A stretch of 64,000 bases of DNA from Phycisphaerales bacterium (GTDB lineage: Bacteria; Planctomycetota; Phycisphaerae; Phycisphaerales; UBA1924). Below, in pieces: positions 8,692 to 18,302 of this stretch. The stretch covers positions 186,001-250,000 of the forward strand of contig JACVCL010000001.1 in assembly GCA_016742075.1 (NCBI GenBank), given 5' to 3'. Position numbers and translations under genes: made by a program. The first letter of the stretch is position 1, and each line of letters starts with the position of its first letter. The notes beneath the pieces were generated by a model that had not been told where the DNA came from, made no database searches, and saw only the letters and a list, made by a program, of their open reading frames with translations.

Positions 8692-11388
8692 GTGCCGAGC
8701 GAGGGGCCGCCGATGGATCACCACCAACAGCGCGAGCATCACGGACCATCGGAGAACGTGACGAGCGACGCGCCGACCGGTCTGGCCGGCGTGCGGCACA
8801 CCCGGTCCCCAAGCTCGCCCGGCCCCGCCGTCGGCCGGTTCGCCCCGGGCGAAGTTCTTCTTCACCGCTACCGGCTCGTCGTCTCGCTCGGCCGCGGCGG
8901 GATGGGCGAGGTCTATCGCGCCGATGACCTCGAACTCGGCCAGTCCGTCGCTCTGAAGTTTCTTCCCGCCGAGGTCGCCGCCGATACCGCACGCCTCGCC
9001 ATGCTCCGCGCCGAGGTCGCCTCCGCCCGCCAGATCGCCCACACCAACGTCTGCCGCGTCTTCGACATCTGCCGCGCCGAAACGTCCGAGGGACCGCTCG
9101 CCTTCTTGTGCATGGAGTACGTCGACGGGTCCGACCTCGCGTCGCTCCTGACCCGCATCGGCCGCTTCCCCGGCGAGAAAGCCGCCGATGTCGCACGCCA
9201 GATCTGCTTCGGCCTCGCCGCCGTCCACGACGCCGGCTTCCTCCACCGCGACCTCAAGCCCGGCAACATCCTTCTCGATGGGCGCGGCCGCCCCCGCCTC
9301 GCCGACTTCGGCCTCGCCGCGCCCCACGACACGGAGTTCCGCGGCATCGCGGGCACGCCCGAGTACACCGCGCCCGAGGTCGCCCGCGGCGAGCGGCCAA
9401 GCCGCCGATCGGACATCTACTCCCTGGGCCTGATCCTCTACGAACTCTTCACCGGCCGGGCCGCCACCCCCGACGTCGAGAGCTTCGACGACCTCCGCCG
9501 CCGCCTCGACACCCCGGACTTCCAGCCCGCACGCCCCTCCACCCTCGTCGGCGACCTCGCCCCCGGCGTCGAGCAAGCCATCCTCGCGTGCCTCGACCCC
9601 GATCCCGCGCAGCGCCCGCCGTCGGCCATCGCCGTCGCCGCCCGGCTTCCCGGCAGCGACCCTCTGGCCGCCGCACTCGCGGCCGGAGAGACACCGAGCC
9701 CCGAGCTGGTCGCCGCATCGGGGCCGCGCGGCGGGCTGTCCATCGGCGCCGCGGCGCTCATGCTGCTGGGGATCGTCGCCGCGGCGCTGACGACCATCGC
9801 CGTCACCGCACCGCGCTCGCTGCTCGCCTGGGCACGCCCGGCCAAGAGCGTCGAAGTGCTCACCGACCGCGCCAGAGAACTCATCGGCACACTGGGGTTC
9901 GAGCAGAACCCGGTGGACTGGCACTCCGCGGTGTCCATCCGGCAGTCGCTGCTCGATCAGGCCAAGGGCCTGCCCGCCGACAAGTTGCGGCCCGTCTTCG
10001 CGGGCTTCCCCGGAGCCTACGTCTTCTGGTACCGGCAGAGCGTCGCGCCGCTCGAGCCCGACGACATCAGCCGCATCCTCCGCGCCTACCAGCCCGCCCA
10101 CGTGCACCCGGGAGATCTCGTGGTCCAGATGGACACGCAAGGGCGCCTCGACCGACTCCAGGCTGTGCCGCCGGTGTACTCGGAGCCCAACCCGCACGCC
10201 CCCGCAGACCCGATCCCGTTCCTCTTTGAAGCGGCGGGGCTCGACCGGACCAGGTTCGAGAAGATCCCGCCGCAGCGCCGCTGCCCGGTGGACGCCGACC
10301 AAACGCTGGCCTGGAAAGGCCCAGCACGCCCCGACTCCGTGCCGGTGCACCTCGGGCCCGACGCGGCCACGGTGGTCGTCCACGCCGGGCTGGCCGACGG
10401 GCAGGCGGTGTTCTTCAGCGTCGACGAAGCCGGCGCCGGCCCGAACATCTTCGAGAAGCCACCCCCTCGTCCGGCCGCGTCGGAGCGGAACATCTCGATC
10501 GGGTTTGGCGTGCTCATATCGGTGCTCACGGCCGGGTTCCTCGTCATGGCCGTGCGGAATCTGCGGTCGGGCCGCGGCGATCCGCGCGGAGCGACGCGGG
10601 CCTCACTGGTGATGCTCGCCTTGGGCGTCGTGTACTGCTTGTGCCTGTACGACCGCCAGCCGAGCCCGATGGAACTCTTTTTCACCGGCGCCGGGTACTC
10701 GCCCATCCTCTGGAGCATTGCCCAGTTCTGGCTTTTCTACGTCGCCATGGAGCCCGCCGTACGCCGCCTCTGGCCCCACACCCTCATCACCTGGTCGCGC
10801 CTCGTCGCCGGCCGCGTGCGAGACCCCGCGGTGGGGCGCGACGTGCTCACCGGACTGGTCTTCGGCGGCGGCGCCGCCGCCGCGACCTTGGGCCTCGTGC
10901 TCCTCGGGCAGACGCTCCTCGGTCAGCAACCCCGCCCGCCCGTGAAGGGCGGCGTGCTGACGTACACCCTTGCGCAGAGCGTGGGGGATGCCGCCGCTAG
11001 GCTGTTGACGGCCGTCATGTACGCCTCCTGCGGGATGTTCTCGCTCGTGCTGGGACGGATCCTCTTGAAATCGACGCCGCTGGCCATGCTGTTCGCGCTG
11101 ATCTTGCTCGCGGCCACGATTGTGCCCTTTATGAGCAGCGACCCGGCCCAGGCCGCCAGCATGTTCCTGATGCTCGGCGTGATCGCTCTGAGCCAGATCC
11201 GCACGGGGTTCCTCTGCGGCGTCGCTGCCATGGTCGCCGCGCACGCCCTCGTCCGCTTCAACATCGGGTGGGACTGGTCCGCCCCGTGGGGCATCGCCCC
11301 TTGGGCGCCCGCGGCCCTGCTCGCCACCCTGGCGATCTGGGCCGCCTGGGTCGCCACCAGCGATCACCGGCGGGCGCCCATCGCGTGA
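8692..11388 (+). CDS. Membrane Hanks-type Ser/Thr protein kinase with multi-pass C-terminal domain
   Basis: 898-aa protein. Residues ~60-320 form a Hanks kinase: glycine loop LGRGGMGEVY, VALKFLP lysine, catalytic HRDLKPGNILL, and ADFGLA (DFG). APE appears as YTAPEVARG. Then a hydrophobic segment (AAALMLLGIVAAALTTIAV), an extracytoplasmic region of ~240 residues with no recognised domain, and about six further hydrophobic helices at the C-terminus. The GTG start is supported by a -10 box 7 nt upstream; an ATG at 8713 is the alternative. It could couple an envelope signal to cytoplasmic phosphorylation; substrates are unknown. Confidence 0.9.
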   Translation: MPSEGPPMDHHQQREHHGPSENVTSDAPTGLAGVRHTRSPSSPGPAVGRFAPGEVLLHRYRLVVSLGRGGMGEVYRADDLELGQSVALKFLPAEVAADTARLAMLRAEVASARQIAHTNVCRVFDICRAETSEGPLAFLCMEYVDGSDLASLLTRIGRFPGEKAADVARQICFGLAAVHDAGFLHRDLKPGNILLDGRGRPRLADFGLAAPHDTEFRGIAGTPEYTAPEVARGERPSRRSDIYSLGLILYELFTGRAATPDVESFDDLRRRLDTPDFQPARPSTLVGDLAPGVEQAILACLDPDPAQRPPSAIAVAARLPGSDPLAAALAAGETPSPELVAASGPRGGLSIGAAALMLLGIVAAALTTIAVTAPRSLLAWARPAKSVEVLTDRARELIGTLGFEQNPVDWHSAVSIRQSLLDQAKGLPADKLRPVFAGFPGAYVFWYRQSVAPLEPDDISRILRAYQPAHVHPGDLVVQMDTQGRLDRLQAVPPVYSEPNPHAPADPIPFLFEAAGLDRTRFEKIPPQRRCPVDADQTLAWKGPARPDSVPVHLGPDAATVVVHAGLADGQAVFFSVDEAGAGPNIFEKPPPRPAASERNISIGFGVLISVLTAGFLVMAVRNLRSGRGDPRGATRASLVMLALGVVYCLCLYDRQPSPMELFFTGAGYSPILWSIAQFWLFYVAMEPAVRRLWPHTLITWSRLVAGRVRDPAVGRDVLTGLVFGGGAAAATLGLVLLGQTLLGQQPRPPVKGGVLTYTLAQSVGDAAARLLTAVMYASCGMFSLVLGRILLKSTPLAMLFALILLAATIVPFMSSDPAQAASMFLMLGVIALSQIRTGFLCGVAAMVAAHALVRFNIGWDWSAPWGIAPWAPAALLATLAIWAAWVATSDHRRAPIA

Positions 11389-11515
11389 CCGACATTCGGA
11401 GCACGGCCTCCTACCGGCCCGCGCGAGTTCCCCACCGTATGGCCCTACGACCTCACCGCCTCGGATGCGGACACGCGTCAGCACCGCCGGCGCTCCGTTT
11501 CGAGCCGCTCTGAAC

Positions 11516-11554
11516 CGTGGCACCCCGGCTTCACGGACACATCGTCGTGCCACG
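11516..11554. terminator. Inverted repeat between convergent kinase and LysR genes
   Basis: CGTGGCAC (11516-11523) and GTGCCACG (11547-11554) form a perfect 8-bp inverted repeat in the convergent gap. No T-run follows, so a bidirectional terminator role is only suggested. Confidence 0.3.
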
Positions 11555-11571
11555 CGCCGGAGTCCGCCGGA

Positions 11572-12504
11572 TCATCGCTTCGCCACGGCCCGCCGCGCCG
11601 TAGTCCCCGTCTCGGCCGGCTCCGCCGCGGCCAGCACGCGGTTCACCGCCGGATGCATCGCCCGCCGTCGGACCGTGATGGCGTAATAGGTCTCCCGCAC
11701 GCCCTTGATCCAGCCGACCCGCTCAACGCGGAACTGGGCCTTGACCTCATCCTCGATCAGCGCCGCCGCCGGGAACGCCCCAAGACCACCCCCACCGAAC
11801 GACTTCAGAAGCTCCCGATCCTCAAACTCACCAAGAATCCTCGGCTCGATTTTCAAACTCTCGAACCATCGGTCCATCGACTCGCGAAGCGTGGTCCCGC
11901 TGACGGGCAGATACATCGGCGCACCGTGCAGCGACTGCGGGAACCCTCTCCGCAACTGGCCCGCCAACGCACGGGTGGCGTACACCGCCAGCGGCGTCTC
12001 CATGATCGGATGGCTGACCGCGCGGACATTCGAGGTGTCCGGGTGCGGCCGCTCGGCGATGACCAGGTCGAGCTGGAAAATCGCCAACTCCGCGAGCAGC
12101 GCGTCGATCCGCCACTCGCGGCACACCAGCCGCAGCTCCGGATCCGCCTTCAGCAGCGGCTCGAGAATCCTTCGGATGATCGGTTTGGGCACAAAGTCCG
12201 ACGTTCCGACGTGGAGCGGCCGCGGCCGGCGGCTCTGCCGGCCGCCCAGAGCATCCGGGATCTCCGACGAGATCTGGAACATCTCGTCGGCGTGCCGGAA
12301 CACGATCATCCCGGCCTCGGTCAGCTCGATGGCCCGGCCGCTCCGGATCAGCAGCGTGGTCTTGAGCTGGCCCTCCAGCGAACGGATCTGGGCGCTCACC
12401 GTCGGCTGAGACAGCCCGAGTTCTCGGGCGGCCCGCGACAGGTTGCGGTGCTTGGCCGCCAACCAGAAGTAGTACAGATGATTGTGGTTCAGCGAGGCGG
12501 ACAT
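11572..12504 (-). CDS. NhaR-like LysR-family transcriptional regulator
   Basis: 310-aa LysR regulator. The N-terminal winged helix starts NHNHLYYFWLAAKHRNLSRAA and LSQPTVSAQIRSLE; the NHLYYFW opening is characteristic of the NhaR subgroup, which senses Na+/pH in enterobacteria and activates nhaA and osmC. The rest is the periplasmic-binding-like effector domain. The start at 12504 was chosen because homology begins at SLNHNHLYYFW; a -10-like TACACT lies 5 nt upstream. It is divergent from the trehalose genes, with an osmC/ohr gene 5 kb away, consistent with ionic or osmotic stress control. NhaR identity is by similarity only. Confidence 0.85.
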   Translation of the reverse strand: MSASLNHNHLYYFWLAAKHRNLSRAARELGLSQPTVSAQIRSLEGQLKTTLLIRSGRAIELTEAGMIVFRHADEMFQISSEIPDALGGRQSRRPRPLHVGTSDFVPKPIIRRILEPLLKADPELRLVCREWRIDALLAELAIFQLDLVIAERPHPDTSNVRAVSHPIMETPLAVYATRALAGQLRRGFPQSLHGAPMYLPVSGTTLRESMDRWFESLKIEPRILGEFEDRELLKSFGGGGLGAFPAAALIEDEVKAQFRVERVGWIKGVRETYYAITVRRRAMHPAVNRVLAAAEPAETGTTARRAVAKR

Positions 12505-12509
12505 GGCCC

Positions 12510-12515
12510 AGTGTA
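12510..12515 (-). promoter_or_regulatory. -10-like hexamer TACACT before the LysR gene
   Basis: Minus-strand TACACT ends 5 nt before the ATG at 12504, with no SD between. Confidence 0.4.
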
Positions 12516-12538
12516 GATCGGGTGGGTTCGCCAATTCT

Positions 12539-12553
12539 CTTGGCTCAGCCAAG
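12539..12553. promoter_or_regulatory. Palindrome CTTGGCT-C-AGCCAAG, candidate LysR box
   Basis: Perfect 7-bp inverted repeat with a 1-nt centre, about 35 bp upstream of the LysR start in the divergent region. LysR regulators usually bind interrupted palindromes near their own promoters, so autoregulation is plausible. Confidence 0.4.
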
Positions 12554-12692
12554 GCCTGGCCTATTGGTCGCAACTCGCAAACCGGGCTAGAACCCGCGGT
12601 GAAGTTTCGGGCTGGCCGCTCCGGCCCCGGGCTTCACGCAGGAACCGCGCCCGACGCGCCGGCCGTCCTCAAGGGCCCGGCGGTCGCGAGCC

Positions 12693-12819
12693 GGGGTGGG
12701 GCGGGGCGGGGCGCTTCGCGCCGTCGCCAACCGGTCGGGCGGCCGGACCTCCGGGTCCCGCCGCCAGCCACGACCGGTGCGACGGCCAGCCGGCCTTCCG
12801 GTCCCCCCCGCCCCGCCCC
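12693..12819 (+). other. G-quadruplex motif and facing C-rich arm in the otsB-GH15 upstream region
   Basis: The 346-nt stretch 12505-12850 has no gene. Besides the LysR palindrome it contains GGGGTGGGGCGGGGCGGGG (12693-12711), an ideal four-tract G4 motif. About 95 nt later a C-rich arm (12803-12819) is complementary to it over 14 nt. RNA from here could fold either as a G4 or as a long-range hairpin just ahead of the otsB start. Confidence 0.5.
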
Positions 12820-12850
12820 GATCCGGGTTACACCCTCAGGAGGTTCGCCG

Positions 12851-15382
12851 ATGCAGCCCGACCTGAAGGCTTCGCTCGGGATCCTCTGCAGGACCCCCCT
12901 GCTCTTGGTGGCCTGCGACTACGACGGCACCCTCGCCGGATTCGCCCTCGATCCCGCCTCCGCCCAACCCGACGAACGCGCGATGCACGCGCTCCGCCGC
13001 ATCGACGCTCTCCCGGGCACCACCGCGGCGATCGTCTCCGGACGGTCGGTGCACGCGCTGCGATCGCTGCTCGGATCCGCCCCGCCGGCAACCGTGGTCG
13101 GATCCCACGGCGCCGAGTGGAAAGAGCCGGGGGCGAAGTTGACCGCTGACCAGCGTCGGCTGCTGGAAGACCTGGCCGGCACTGTCCGCGAAATCGCCGG
13201 AGGTGTCCCCGGGATTCGGCTGGAACTGAAACCGGCGGGCGTCGCGCTGCATGTCCGCGGCGCCGCGCCGCAGGCCGCCGCCGACGCGATCGCCTCGGCC
13301 GTGCATCGCTGCGGCTCGCTCGACGGCGTCCACACCCGGCACGGCAGCCAGGTGGTGGAGTTCATGGTCCTCAACACCAACAAGGGCCGGGCCGTCCACC
13401 AGCTCCGTCACGCCACCGCCGCCACGGGCGTTCTCTTCATCGGCGACGATCTGACCGACGAAGACGCCTTCCGGGTGCTCTCGGGCGACGATGTGGCCGT
13501 CAAAGTCGGCCGGGGGGACACCGCCGCCCGCTTCCGAGTCGGGGACATCTCCCAGGTCGCCGACCTGCTCGGCTTCGTCGCCGACCGGCGCGCCGACTGG
13601 GCCGGCGCCACCGACGCCGTGCGCCTCGATCGCTGCGCTGTTCTCTCGGATCAGCGGACGGCCGCCGTCGTCTCGCCGGGCGCCGATATCACCTGGCTCT
13701 GCCTGCCGCGCCTCGATTCGTCGGCAATCTTCGCCGGGCTCTTGGGCGATCGCACCGCCGGCCACTTTTCGATCTCCCCGGTGCACCTCGCCCCACCCTC
13801 CCGCACGCAGTACGCCGGCGATTCTCTCGTGCTCGTGACCGAGTGGCCCGGCCTCCGCGTCACCGACTACCTCGACTGCTCCGCCGGCCGCCCCTTTCAC
13901 AAGGCAGGACGCACCGACCTCATCCGCGTGGTCGAGGCCGCCGCCCCCGCCCACGTGCGCTTTGCGCCCAGGCTCGACTACGGCCGGATCGCCACCCAAC
14001 TCCGCCTCCGCGACGGCGGGATCGAGGTTCAGGGCTCCAACGACCCCATCACCCTTCGCTCCGCCGGCGTGCGGTGGACCATCACCCGCGAGGGGGTCCA
14101 CGACACCGCCGAAGCCGTCATCGAACCCGGCGGGGCCCCGGTCGTCTTCGAACTGCGCTACGGCTCGGCCAGCCTGACCGACGCCTCCGCCACCGAGCAA
14201 GCCCGAAGGGACCAGACCCTCCGATTCTGGGCCGGCTGGGCGCGGTCGCTCACACTGCCCTCCCGAGCGCCCGATATGGTGCGGCGGTCCGCCCTCGTGC
14301 TCAAGTCGTTGTTCTACGGTCCCACCGGCGCACCCGCCGCCGCCGCGACCACGAGCCTTCCTGAACAGCTCGGCGGGGTCAGGAACTGGGACTACCGATA
14401 CTGCTGGCCGCGCGACGCCGCGATGACCGCCGCCTCGCTCGTCCGCCTGGGCAACACCGGCCACGCCATGAAGTTCCTCGACTGGGTGCTGGAGGTGGTC
14501 GACCGCTGCGAGTCCCCCGAGCGCCTGCACCCCATCTACACCGTCTCCGGCGCCCATCTGCCCCCCGAGGCCGAGCTCGGGCACCTCGGGGGGTTCGCGC
14601 ACAGCCGCCCGGTGCGAATCGGCAACGCCGCCGCCAACCAGGTTCAGCTCGATGTCTTCGGTCCGATCGTGAACCTCGTGGCGATGCTCGCCGAACGCGG
14701 AGCGCCCATCGCCCCCGACCACTGGCGGCTCGTCCGGGCCATGGTCCGGGCTGTCGAGGCACGCTGGACCGAGCCGGATCACGGCATCTGGGAGATGCGT
14801 CTGGAGCGCCGCCACCACGTCCACTCCAAGGTCATGTGCTGGCACACCGTCGATCGAGCGATCGTGGTCGAGCAGGCCGTCGCCGGAACTCGCGACGCAT
14901 CCTGGCTCGCGCTGAGAGACGCCATCCGTGACGATGTCCTGACCAACGGCTGGAACGCGGGTGTCGGGTCATTCACCGGCGCCTTCGGCCACGACTACGC
15001 CGACGCCGCGGTGCTCAAGCTCGGCACCACCGGGCTGATCGAGCCCGGCGACCCACGCTGGGCCGCAACCGTCGACCGGATCATCCGCGACCTCGCCGAC
15101 GGCCCGACCGTGCGCCGGTATCTGGCCGACGACGGGCTCCCCGGCACCGAGGGAGGGATGCACATCTGCACCGCATGGCTCATCGAAGCGCTGATCACCC
15201 TCGGCCGCATCGGCGAGGCCGATGCCCTGTTCCGCCGGTTCACGGGGCTCGTCGCCGATCCCGGCATCCTCACCGAGCAGTTCGACCCGCGGCACGGGAC
15301 CGCCCTCGGCAACCTCGCCCAGGCCTACTCCCACCTCGCCCTCATCGACGCGGCCGTCGCGCTCGATCGGGCCGGCGCTTAG
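12851..15382 (+). CDS. Bifunctional trehalose-6-phosphate phosphatase (OtsB)-GH15 glycoside hydrolase fusion
   Basis: 843-aa fusion. Residues ~1-245 are a HAD phosphatase of the OtsB type: nucleophile motif DYDGTL (Asp23), VGSHGAEW, and GDDLTDEDAF; it converts trehalose-6-phosphate to trehalose. Residues ~260-840 are a GH15 glucoamylase/trehalase-type (alpha/alpha)6 barrel: SDQRTAAVVSPGADITWLCLPR, GGVRNWDYRYCWPRDAAM, general acid in DHGIWEMR, general base in LTEQFDP, and ALGNLAQAYSHLALI. A good Shine-Dalgarno (CAGGAGG) precedes ATG 12851; the track's earlier start runs through the non-coding upstream region. Followed after 19 nt by otsA. Whether the GH15 half cleaves trehalose or another alpha-glucan is unknown. 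Confidence 0.9.
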   Translation: MQPDLKASLGILCRTPLLLVACDYDGTLAGFALDPASAQPDERAMHALRRIDALPGTTAAIVSGRSVHALRSLLGSAPPATVVGSHGAEWKEPGAKLTADQRRLLEDLAGTVREIAGGVPGIRLELKPAGVALHVRGAAPQAAADAIASAVHRCGSLDGVHTRHGSQVVEFMVLNTNKGRAVHQLRHATAATGVLFIGDDLTDEDAFRVLSGDDVAVKVGRGDTAARFRVGDISQVADLLGFVADRRADWAGATDAVRLDRCAVLSDQRTAAVVSPGADITWLCLPRLDSSAIFAGLLGDRTAGHFSISPVHLAPPSRTQYAGDSLVLVTEWPGLRVTDYLDCSAGRPFHKAGRTDLIRVVEAAAPAHVRFAPRLDYGRIATQLRLRDGGIEVQGSNDPITLRSAGVRWTITREGVHDTAEAVIEPGGAPVVFELRYGSASLTDASATEQARRDQTLRFWAGWARSLTLPSRAPDMVRRSALVLKSLFYGPTGAPAAAATTSLPEQLGGVRNWDYRYCWPRDAAMTAASLVRLGNTGHAMKFLDWVLEVVDRCESPERLHPIYTVSGAHLPPEAELGHLGGFAHSRPVRIGNAAANQVQLDVFGPIVNLVAMLAERGAPIAPDHWRLVRAMVRAVEARWTEPDHGIWEMRLERRHHVHSKVMCWHTVDRAIVVEQAVAGTRDASWLALRDAIRDDVLTNGWNAGVGSFTGAFGHDYADAAVLKLGTTGLIEPGDPRWAATVDRIIRDLADGPTVRRYLADDGLPGTEGGMHICTAWLIEALITLGRIGEADALFRRFTGLVADPGILTEQFDPRHGTALGNLAQAYSHLALIDAAVALDRAGA

Positions 15383-15401
15383 ACCAACTCCGGAGAACCG
15401 C

Positions 15402-17759
15402 ATGGCCGCGACCTCGCACACACTCTCGTCCAAGTCGATCCGCTTCGGGCTGCTCATCGCGGTGCTCGCCGCCGCCGCGACCGGGGCGATCTTCTGGTTT
15501 CAGATCTCCGCCGAGCAGCAGCAGGGCCTCGAGGACCTCACCAGAAGGGCCCAACTCCTCGGGCACCGCGTGACCCCCACCGCCCGACGGGCGTTCGACG
15601 CCGATGAATCGCGCGTCCCGACCGTCGTCGGCGACCGGCTGGAAGGCCACCTCCGGCTGCTGGGGATGTCCCTGCACCGCGCCGACGGGACGATGATCGC
15701 CTGCGGTCAGGGCCTGACAGACCTCGCCGCCGCGGTCGCTCCGGCGGCCAGGCAGGCCGTCGACACCGGCGCCGACGCGAGCACCCTGCACCGCGACGGC
15801 GGCGGCAGCACGCACATGCTCGTCCAGCCGGTCCGCGACGACACGGGCGCCGCCATCGGCGCCGTGGCGGTGTTCCACGACGCGCTGTACCTCGAAGACC
15901 GCACCACCCGCGGCATCCTCCGCGGCATGCTCTGGTCCGGTGGGGTCGGGCTGGCCATGTTCCTCGTGGCCACAGTCCTTTCATGGGCGATCTTCGAGCG
16001 GCCGCTCCACAGGCTCGCCGAGTGGATGCGTCGACTCCGCTTCGGCAGCGGGCCCGAGCTTCCGCCGCACGGGCTGCCCGTCGGACGCCTGGCCGATGAA
16101 ACCGCGCACCTGGCCGCGTCCTTCCGCGCCGCCAGGAGCCAGGAACGCGAGGACGCCCAGGCCGTCGTCCGCTCCGAGCGTGCGTGGACCAGAGATCGCC
16201 TCCGCGCCCACGCCATCGATGCCCTCGGCGGAAGACCGCTGGTCGTCGTCAGCAACCGTGAACCGTACATGCACCAGCTCCGGGAAGGCCGGCCGGCCCT
16301 GGTGCGGCCCGCCAGCGGCCTGGTCACCGGCCTCGATCCCGTGCTGCGCGCCACCGGCGGCATCTGGGTCGCCCACGGCGCCGGCGACGCCGACCGCCAG
16401 ACCGCCGACGCCGCCGGGTGCATCCCCGTGCCGCCGGAAGACTCACGCTACACCCTCAAGCGCGTCTGGATCAGCAGGGAAGAGGAGCAGGGCTACTACT
16501 ACGGCTTCTCCAACGAGGGGCTCTGGCCCCTGTGCCACCTCACGCACGAGCGCCCGGTCTTCCGGTCCGGCGACTGGGCGCAGTACGTCCGCGCCAACCA
16601 GCGCTTCGCCGACGCCGTGCTCGACGAAGTCGGCGACGAGCACGCCGTCGTGATGGTCCAGGACTATCAGCTCGCCCTCGTGCCCGGCATGCTCAAGGCC
16701 CGGCACCCCGGCATGCGCGTCGGCCTGTTCTGGCACATCCCCTGGCCCAACGCCGAAGCCTTCCGCATCTGCCCCTACCGGGCCGAACTGCTGCACGGCA
16801 TGCTCGGCGCCGACCTGGTCGGCTTCCACCTCCAGCAGCACTGCAACAACTTCCTCGACTCCGTCGACCGCATGGTCGAAGCCAGGCTCGACTGGGACCG
16901 ATTCTCCGCCGAGCTCAAGGGCCACACCGCCCTCGTCCGACCCTTCCCCATCAGCGTCCAGCCGTGGTCCGAGCGCTCGGTCGCCTCGGGCGACGCCCTC
17001 GGCCGGCAGATCACGACCCTCCGCGAGCAGCACCAGCTCGGCCCGTGCGAGATCGGGGTCGGCGTCGACCGCATCGACTACACCAAGGGCATCGCCGAGC
17101 GGTTCCGCGCCATCGACCGTCTCTTCGAAGCCCACCCCGAGCACATCGGACGCTTCTCGTTCGTCCAGCTCGGCGCACCCAGCCGGGTCCACATCCCGCG
17201 GTACCGCGACCTGATCACCGAGCTCGAAACCCTCGCCGACGAGATCAACTGGAAGCACCGCGACGCCTCCGCCCCGGGCTGGAAGCCGATCCACTTCCTC
17301 GTGGCCCACCACGAAGGCCCCGCCGTGTACGCCTTCCTCAGGATGGCGCGGGTCTGCGTCGTCAGCTCGCTGCACGACGGGATGAACCTCGTCGCCAAGG
17401 AGTTCATCGCGGCCAAGGCCGAGGCGGGCGACACCGACAGCGACGAGCACGAAGGTGTCCTCGTGCTCTCCGAGTTCGCCGGCGCCGCCCGCGACCTGCC
17501 CGAGGCGCTCATCATCAACCCCTACGACACCGAGCAGTTCGCCTCGGTGATCCACGACGCCCTCGTCATGGAACCCCGCGAGCGCCGGCAACGCATGACC
17601 CGCATGCGCCTCCGCGTCGAGGAATTCAACATCTACCGCTGGGCCGCCGACTTCCTCACCTCGCTCGCCCAGGCCAGCGGAAACCCCGCCGACGCCGCCG
17701 ACTCCCGCTCCGGAGCAGCCCCGGTGTCTCCCGCCCCCGGCTCCGGCCGCACGTCCTAG
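15402..17759 (+). CDS. otsA: Membrane-anchored trehalose-6-phosphate synthase (OtsA, GT20) with N-terminal sensor-like region
   Basis: 785-aa protein. The N-terminus has a transmembrane helix (FGLLIAVLAAAATGAIFWF), a ~145-residue extracytoplasmic stretch resembling a sensor domain, a second helix (GLAMFLVATVLSWAIF) and a HAMP-like linker. Residues ~285-760 are a GT20 trehalose-6-phosphate synthase using UDP/GDP-glucose and glucose-6-phosphate: VVVSNREPY, VQDYQLALVPGML, LFWHIPWPNAE, GVDRIDYTKGI, and SSLHDGMNLVAKEF. OtsA enzymes are normally soluble and ~450-500 aa, so the membrane sensor front half is unusual. The ATG at 15402 has a GGAG upstream. It pairs with the OtsB half of the preceding gene. 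Confidence 0.92.
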   Translation: MAATSHTLSSKSIRFGLLIAVLAAAATGAIFWFQISAEQQQGLEDLTRRAQLLGHRVTPTARRAFDADESRVPTVVGDRLEGHLRLLGMSLHRADGTMIACGQGLTDLAAAVAPAARQAVDTGADASTLHRDGGGSTHMLVQPVRDDTGAAIGAVAVFHDALYLEDRTTRGILRGMLWSGGVGLAMFLVATVLSWAIFERPLHRLAEWMRRLRFGSGPELPPHGLPVGRLADETAHLAASFRAARSQEREDAQAVVRSERAWTRDRLRAHAIDALGGRPLVVVSNREPYMHQLREGRPALVRPASGLVTGLDPVLRATGGIWVAHGAGDADRQTADAAGCIPVPPEDSRYTLKRVWISREEEQGYYYGFSNEGLWPLCHLTHERPVFRSGDWAQYVRANQRFADAVLDEVGDEHAVVMVQDYQLALVPGMLKARHPGMRVGLFWHIPWPNAEAFRICPYRAELLHGMLGADLVGFHLQQHCNNFLDSVDRMVEARLDWDRFSAELKGHTALVRPFPISVQPWSERSVASGDALGRQITTLREQHQLGPCEIGVGVDRIDYTKGIAERFRAIDRLFEAHPEHIGRFSFVQLGAPSRVHIPRYRDLITELETLADEINWKHRDASAPGWKPIHFLVAHHEGPAVYAFLRMARVCVVSSLHDGMNLVAKEFIAAKAEAGDTDSDEHEGVLVLSEFAGAARDLPEALIINPYDTEQFASVIHDALVMEPRERRQRMTRMRLRVEEFNIYRWAADFLTSLAQASGNPADAADSRSGAAPVSPAPGSGRTS

Positions 17760-17828
17760 CATCAGCCTCGGCCGCGGCGTCGTCGGGCTGTCAGCACGAC
17801 GCTCACCACCCATTCCCGAGCGACTCCC

Positions 17829-18251
<423 letters not shown>

Positions 18252-18302
18252 CACCGGCCGGGGCCCATCGGGCGGCCGCACTCCCGGTGCTCACCCCGCG
18301 CC

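Noticed and set aside
6773-9196. 807-aa minus ORF over ribH, nusB and ftsY
   Set aside because: Arg/Ser-rich shadow spanning three identified plus-strand genes.
12836-14845. 669-aa antisense ORF opposite otsB-GH15
   Set aside because: Val/Gly/Glu-rich translation without motifs; a shadow of the GC-rich gene, which has clear catalytic motifs.
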